Below, one piece after another: positions 60,100 through 64,000 of a stretch of DNA of 64,000 nt. Source of the DNA: Streptomyces caeruleatus (lineage in GTDB: Bacteria; Actinomycetota; Actinomycetes; Streptomycetales; Streptomycetaceae); NCBI RefSeq assembly GCF_001514235.1, contig NZ_KQ948926.1:615861-679860 (forward strand), given 5' to 3'. The translations under genes were made by a program, and so were the position numbers. The notes beneath the pieces were generated by a model. That model was not told the origin of the DNA and ran no database searches. It worked only from the letters and a program-made list of their open reading frames with translations. Position 1 is the first letter of the stretch, and each line of letters begins with the position of its first letter.

Positions 60100-62475
60100 T
60101 CAGGCGGCGCCCGCCTCCCGGCCCGGCCGGTGGGCCCGGCCGACGACGGCCGCCACCTCCGCACGGGACGAGACCCGGAGCTTTTTGAAGATCCGGCCCA
60201 GATGGGTCTCGACCGTCTTGTGGCTGATGGCCAGTGCCCGGGCGATCTGCTGGTTCGTCCGTCCGCCGCTGACCAGGACGGCGATCTCCGTCTCCCGGTT
60301 GCTCAGCGAGCCCAGCGGCCGGGGCGCGGCACCGACGTCCGGCGTCGGCGACGGCCCGGCGTCCGATACGTCGTCCACCACCTCGTCCGGGCCCGCGTCC
60401 TGGAGGGCGGCGAGCGCGGCGCACAGCGCGCCGGCCTCCTGCCGCAGGCGTTCGCTGTCGGTGCCCGCCGCGGCGTACTGCGCGCACGCGGCGTGCCGGG
60501 CGGCGCCCGCGGCATCTCCCCGGCTCAGGTCCAGGGCGCCCACGGCCGCGGCGAATCCGGGCACCAGGGCACGCAGCGAGCGGGACTCGGCGAGACGCAG
60601 CCCGCGTTCGTGGTGTCCACGCGCCGCCTCCTCACGTCCCAGGGCCGACTCGGCCACCGCCAGCCAGAAGACGCCGTCGAGATGGGGTACGACGGCTGTG
60701 CCGGAGAGACCGTCCAGCAGTCGGGCGGCGACCACCGAGTGGAGTTCGGCGTGCTCGGCCGCCCCGGAGCGGGCCGCCGCGGCGGCGATCAGGGCGTGGG
60801 CCCGGCCGCGCGCGGCTCCGGCCAGCGTTTCGAGCGCGCCGAGCAGTTCGGTGACCAGCGCTCCGTCCGGGGCGCCGATACGGGCGTCCAACTGACCGAC
60901 CAGCCGGTCTGCCAGGAGCATGCCGGGCCGGGCCGGGCCGAGGCCGGTGACGTCGTGGTCCGCGTCGCGGGACTCGGTCGCCGGGGCCGCGGCCGCCAGT
61001 TCCGCGCCGGCCTCCGGATGCCGGCCGAGCAGCCTGAGCGCCAGGGCACGCCAGCGCGCCGCCTCCGCCGCGACAGCGACGTCCGGTGCGCTCTCGTCCC
61101 GCGGCATGGGCAGCACCCGCAGTGCCTCGCCGAGCCGTCCGTCGAGCACCAGGGCCGCGCCGAGCACGAGCCGCGCACGGTGACCGCTGTCCAGCGCCCT
61201 GCGCGCCCAGTCCGCCGCCCGCGCCGGGTCGGCCCACAACCGGGCGCTCGCCGCGGCGAGGAGGGTGCGGGAGCGGTCGGCGCTGTCGACGGTGGTGAGG
61301 GCGCGGTCGAGGTGGTCGGCGAGGATCGCTGGGGAGTGGTCGCCCGGACCGGAGAGGGCCTGGGCGGCGCGGGCATGGGCGCCGAGGAGCCAGCCGGGGC
61401 CGGCCGACTGGTAGGCCGCGGCGCGCAGCAGCGGGTTGCTGAAGCGCAGGCGGGCCGCGCCGTCGTCGGCACGCAGCAGGTCCTGCCGTATCAACTCGTC
61501 GATGGCGCGGCGCAGTTCGGCGTCGGTCACCTGGGCCACGGCCTGGAGCACGTCGAGTCCGCACGGTTCGCCCACGACCGAGGCCGCCTCGGCGACCAGC
61601 CGGCCGAGGTCCGACAGACCGCGGAAGTCACGCAGGCTCTCGGTGAGGACGTCGAGCGGCAGGACGTGGCCGCCGGTCTCCAGGAGCGAACGGGTGGCGG
61701 CGAACGCCTTCAGCAGACCGGGGTTGCGTCCCGAGCCGGTGAGCATCGACGCGCACCGGGTGCGGCTGAGATCGCCGGGCAGCAGTGCGCGGGCGGCCTC
61801 GTCGGACAGTTCGGGCGGGCCGACCCGGCGGGTCAGGCCGGTGCCCACCGCCAGGTTGAGCACGCTGCGCAGGCCGAGGTCCACCTGGCGCGGCCGGTGC
61901 GTGAGGGCGATCACCACGTCTCCCTGCGGCGGATGCCTGAGCAGGTACGACAGCAGGGCGAGCGACGCCTCGTCCGCCCAGTGCACGTTGTCGAGGCCCA
62001 GCAGCAGCCCGCCGTCCGCGCCGAGCGAGCCGAGCAGGGCGCGTACGGCACGGAAGACGCGGTAGCGCTCCAGCGGGTCGGCGGGGAAGAGACGGGGCTC
62101 GGCGGCGGGCACCGAGGGGAAGACGGTGGCCAGGGCGGCGGCCTGACCGTCCGTCCAGGCGTCGAGCAGTTCGGGAGCGCAGCCGGCCAGCAGATCGTCG
62201 AGCGCGTCCACGAAGACACCGAAGGCGACATTGGGCAGCGTGCGCGATTCGGCATATCCCGAGACGGCTCTCCAACCGCGTCCGGTGGCCTCGTCGAGAA
62301 TATGGGAGAGCAGGACACTCTTACCGGTCCAGCGGTCTCCCTGGATTTCGATCACCGAATAGGTGCGGGAAGCTCCGAGAAACGACTCCGTCGCGCCGTT
62401 CCACGCTGCGTCGCCCTGCGCGGGAGTTGGATTTCCAGTGCTGATGAGCGGCGGAAGATGGGCCTCGATAGTCAT
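60100..62475 (-). CDS. LuxR-family ATPase regulator (LAL type)
   Basis: 791 residues. N-terminal AAA module with Walker A 'GDRWTGKS' (near residue 45) and Walker-B-like 'LLLGLDNVHWADE', a long helical middle, and a C-terminal LuxR helix-turn-helix ('LSNRETEIAVLVSGGRTNQQIARALAISHKTVETHLGRIFKKL'). LALs are pathway activators that bind ATP and a small inducer. ATG complement 62473-62475 with AAGAGG. Same strand as the peptide gene upstream and the importer downstream. Confidence 0.93.
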   Translation of the reverse strand: MTIEAHLPPLISTGNPTPAQGDAAWNGATESFLGASRTYSVIEIQGDRWTGKSVLLSHILDEATGRGWRAVSGYAESRTLPNVAFGVFVDALDDLLAGCAPELLDAWTDGQAAALATVFPSVPAAEPRLFPADPLERYRVFRAVRALLGSLGADGGLLLGLDNVHWADEASLALLSYLLRHPPQGDVVIALTHRPRQVDLGLRSVLNLAVGTGLTRRVGPPELSDEAARALLPGDLSRTRCASMLTGSGRNPGLLKAFAATRSLLETGGHVLPLDVLTESLRDFRGLSDLGRLVAEAASVVGEPCGLDVLQAVAQVTDAELRRAIDELIRQDLLRADDGAARLRFSNPLLRAAAYQSAGPGWLLGAHARAAQALSGPGDHSPAILADHLDRALTTVDSADRSRTLLAAASARLWADPARAADWARRALDSGHRARLVLGAALVLDGRLGEALRVLPMPRDESAPDVAVAAEAARWRALALRLLGRHPEAGAELAAAAPATESRDADHDVTGLGPARPGMLLADRLVGQLDARIGAPDGALVTELLGALETLAGAARGRAHALIAAAAARSGAAEHAELHSVVAARLLDGLSGTAVVPHLDGVFWLAVAESALGREEAARGHHERGLRLAESRSLRALVPGFAAAVGALDLSRGDAAGAARHAACAQYAAAGTDSERLRQEAGALCAALAALQDAGPDEVVDDVSDAGPSPTPDVGAAPRPLGSLSNRETEIAVLVSGGRTNQQIARALAISHKTVETHLGRIFKKLRVSSRAEVAAVVGRAHRPGREAGAA

Positions 62476-62569
62476 GTGAGAAAGCCTCTTCGACGAGAAG
62501 TTCGCAAGGGCTGGTGACCCGGAACAAATTGCGCGAGGGGAACGGCTTGTGGCCGTTTCTCCCCGCTCC

Positions 62570-62719
62570 TCACTGCCAGCCGGTGGTGTCCTTCGACGCC
62601 TGTACGACGGCCACCGGAGCGGTGGCGGACGCGGGCGCGGCGGACGCGTGTCCCGCGGCGGCGACCTGGAGGGCCAGCGGCAGGACGAGCGCGGCGATGG
62701 CGAGGCGAACCCTGGTCAT
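62570..62719 (-). CDS. 49-residue secreted peptide precursor
   Basis: ATG complement 62717-62719 with GGGAG 6 bases upstream. The first about 27 residues form a classical signal peptide ('RLAIAALVLPLAL', cleavage after 'GHASA'), leaving about 22 residues ending 'SKDTTGWQ'. No Cys. Small mature peptide with a Trp near the C-terminus; I recall similar 'DTTW' tails in small secreted Streptomyces proteins near SARP genes, without known function. Lies 94 bases upstream of the LAL gene on the same strand; a long 5' hairpin covers its leader. Confidence 0.75.
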   Translation of the reverse strand: MTRVRLAIAALVLPLALQVAAAGHASAAPASATAPVAVVQASKDTTGWQ

Positions 62720-62734
62720 GTCAACTCCCGAGAG

Positions 62735-62786
62735 GGTGCGGGCGGTTCCGTGGCGCGACGGAGCACATGGCGTCGCCGCCCGCACC
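62735..62786 (-). promoter_or_regulatory. Long hairpin in the leader of the secreted peptide gene
   Basis: GGTGCGGGCGG (62735-62745) and CCGCCCGCACC (62776-62786) pair perfectly over 11 bases; the loop holds an inner TCCGT/ACGGA pair. It ends 15 bases before the ATG, directly adjacent to the ribosome site, so it could act as a translational or transcriptional switch, or as an operator. Confidence 0.45.
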
Positions 62787-62831
62787 CCCGTGCCGTTCAC
62801 CACTCACTTTTCACGATGCCGAGGCGCCGTG

Positions 62832-63191
62832 TCACCGCTCGGACCTGTCCTGATCCTGCAATGGCACATACCGTTCACCTGCGCCGTCCGACAGCAGCAG
62901 GTCGTAGAACGGGGCCACCAGCGGCACACCGCAGGAGACGATCTCCGCGTCCAGCAACGGCGGTCGCAGCCCGAGCGCCCTGAGCACGAGGGCGCGCGCC
63001 GTGCGCTCCGCGCTCTCCAGCGAAGGGGCGGTCACATACAGGCCGAGCACGAGCAGGTCCGAGCGGTCGGTGTGGACCACGACGTGTTCCACGTGCTCGG
63101 CGGGTTGCGCGAGTGACGACAGGGAATTTCGCAAGTCCGTGGGAACGGCGGCATCGGAGGTCCGCCGCAAATGCACATGGACTAGATACAT
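62832..63191 (-). CDS. Conserved hypothetical protein next to SARP
   Basis: 119 residues from ATG complement 63189-63191. Alternating beta and alpha pattern: 'MYLVHVHLRR' strand, 'EHVEHVVVHTDRSDLLVLGLYVTA' strands, 'SLESAERTARALVLRAL' helix, 'GVPLVAPFYDLLLSDGA' tail. I recall such proteins beside SARP regulators and small secreted peptides in Streptomyces, but no function is known. Ribosome site weak. Divergent from the SARP gene. Confidence 0.75.
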   Translation of the reverse strand: MYLVHVHLRRTSDAAVPTDLRNSLSSLAQPAEHVEHVVVHTDRSDLLVLGLYVTAPSLESAERTARALVLRALGLRPPLLDAEIVSCGVPLVAPFYDLLLSDGAGERYVPLQDQDRSER

Positions 63192-63213
63192 GAGTAGGCA
63201 TCCGGGAAGTCGT

Positions 63214-63232
63214 GCGCATCGGAGCGATGCGC
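63214..63232. promoter_or_regulatory. Inverted repeat between the divergent SARP and hypothetical genes
   Basis: GCGCATC (63214-63220), 5-base spacer GGAGC, GATGCGC (63226-63232). It lies 22 bases before the hypothetical gene's start and about 190 before the SARP start, a candidate operator or leader hairpin. Confidence 0.4.
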
Positions 63233-63422
63233 GTCGGCAGGGTGGCATATCCCGGCCTGAACATGTTTCTGCCAGGGCGAGATCACGACGGGGCCGAAGA
63301 TGGTGCCCCAGAATCGTGTGCGCCGCGCAGGGTGGGGCGGCGCCGGTATCGCCGGTGGAAAACCGAACAGGAAGCTGACTTCCGACCCGTTCTCCCAAGG
63401 CCGGTCCTTCACGGAGGATTCC

Positions 63423-64000
63423 ATGAGTAACATACGCCATCCGATGAGCCGCCGGGCCGGACTTGCGTTCGCCGTTCTCGGAGAGGTCCGCCTCTGGCGC
63501 GACGGGGTCGAGGTCCCGCTGGGTCCGCCCCGCGGACGTGCCCTGCTCGCCGCGCTGTTGCTGCGCGAGGGAGCGCCGGTGGACCGGGACCACATCCTGG
63601 GCGGTCTGTGGGGCGACTCCTTTCATGTGGACGGCGCCAACCTCGTGCAGGTGTACGTGTCGAAGCTGCGCCGGCTCCTCGAACCCGACCGCGCGCCCAG
63701 GGCCGCCGCATCACTGCTGCCCCGGGTCGGCAACGCCTACCGGCTGGCGGTCGAGGCGGACCAGTGGGATCTGGGGTGCTTCCAGCGGGCGCGCACGGAG
63801 GCACGCGAGCTGCGGTCGGCCGGTCGACTCGCGGAGGCGGCACGGGCGTTGGGCGACGCCTTCGCGCTCTGGCCGGGTCCGGCCCTGACCGGGGTCGAGG
63901 GCCCGCTGCTGGACGTCGAACGCGTCCGGCTGGCCGAACTGCGCCTGGCGGCCACCGAGGAGCACCTCGAACTCGCCCTGGAGACCGGCGCGGAGGACGA
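63423..64000 (+). CDS. SARP/AfsR-family transcriptional regulator (cut by window end)
   Basis: 192 residues visible. ATG 63423 follows GGAGG. N-terminal winged-helix Trans_reg_C domain ('AVLGEVRLWRDGVEVPLGPP', 'LRREGAPVDRD'-like helix region, 'LVQVYVSKLRRLLEP') and the start of the BTAD bacterial activator domain ('WDLGCFQRARTEARELRSAG'). SARPs bind heptameric direct repeats and activate antibiotic or developmental genes. Remaining length, and whether an ATPase domain follows, cannot be seen. Confidence 0.92.
   Translation, partial: MSNIRHPMSRRAGLAFAVLGEVRLWRDGVEVPLGPPRGRALLAALLLREGAPVDRDHILGGLWGDSFHVDGANLVQVYVSKLRRLLEPDRAPRAAASLLPRVGNAYRLAVEADQWDLGCFQRARTEARELRSAGRLAEAARALGDAFALWPGPALTGVEGPLLDVERVRLAELRLAATEEHLELALETGAED

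Noticed and set aside
60052..62517. 821-codon plus-strand frame
   Set aside because: Antisense shadow of the LAL regulator, which has complete motifs, a start and a ribosome site.

Overview
The window reads as core chromosome of a Streptomyces or very close relative. G+C is very high, codons are strongly GC3-biased, genes are dense and often overlap by ATGA or GTGA, GTG starts are common, and the products include MshB, a SARP regulator, a LuxR-type ATPase regulator, TatB, a DesK/DesR-like pair and bald-type oligopeptide importers. No tRNA, rRNA, CRISPR array, transposase or prophage was seen.

Layout, left to right. 1-3.7 kb: the end of an oligopeptide/dipeptide ABC importer operon (two permeases, lipoprotein), with a palindrome-rich promoter. 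3.7-12.8 kb: a block I recognise from memory as collinear with Mycobacterium tuberculosis Rv3207c-Rv3211 (DUF3152 metzincin-like protein, TetR, DUF3107, ferritin-like protein, RhlE-type DEAD-box helicase). 12.8-19.6 kb: housekeeping and unknown genes (two hydrolases counting the one at 5.4 kb, NYN nuclease, MarC, PHP phosphoesterase, MFS pump, SUFU-domain protein). 19.6-26.6 kb: CorA, a membrane-less MgtE-like CBS protein, DUF1003 and Mrp, i.e. a magnesium/Fe-S neighbourhood. 26.8-32.6 kb: tatB, htrA-like protease, zinc-finger anti-sigma, ECF sigma and a divergent O-methyltransferase, the same order as the M. tuberculosis sigE-rseA-htrA-tatB locus. 32.7-43.8 kb: DUF3117, enoyl-CoA hydratase, Tag, a FolP2-type DHPS homologue, LOG protein, DapE, DapC, FdxA, GNAT and SirB1-type proteins. 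43.9-47.3 kb: two-component system plus ABC exporter in one overlapping operon. 47.4-54 kb: a collagen-like wall protein, MshB (mycothiol) and an S9 peptidase. 54.1-60 kb: a second complete five-gene oligopeptide importer. 60.1-64 kb: a LuxR/LAL regulator, a 49-residue secreted peptide, a 119-residue unknown protein and a divergent SARP regulator cut by the window edge.

How it fits together: lysine/diaminopimelate genes (dapC, dapE), envelope quality control (sigma, anti-sigma, HtrA, TatB) and ion homeostasis (CorA, MgtE-like) are shared actinobacterial core. The accessory interest lies at the right edge, where a tiny secreted peptide gene, two different regulators and an oligopeptide importer sit together and could form a peptide-sensing module; this is inference.

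Two dispersed GC-rich intergenic repeat families recur (family A twice, family B five times), mostly between convergent gene ends. At least seven genes look leaderless (TANNNT -10 box six or seven bases before the start), and two conserved genes seem to use non-standard start codons (CTG and ATT).
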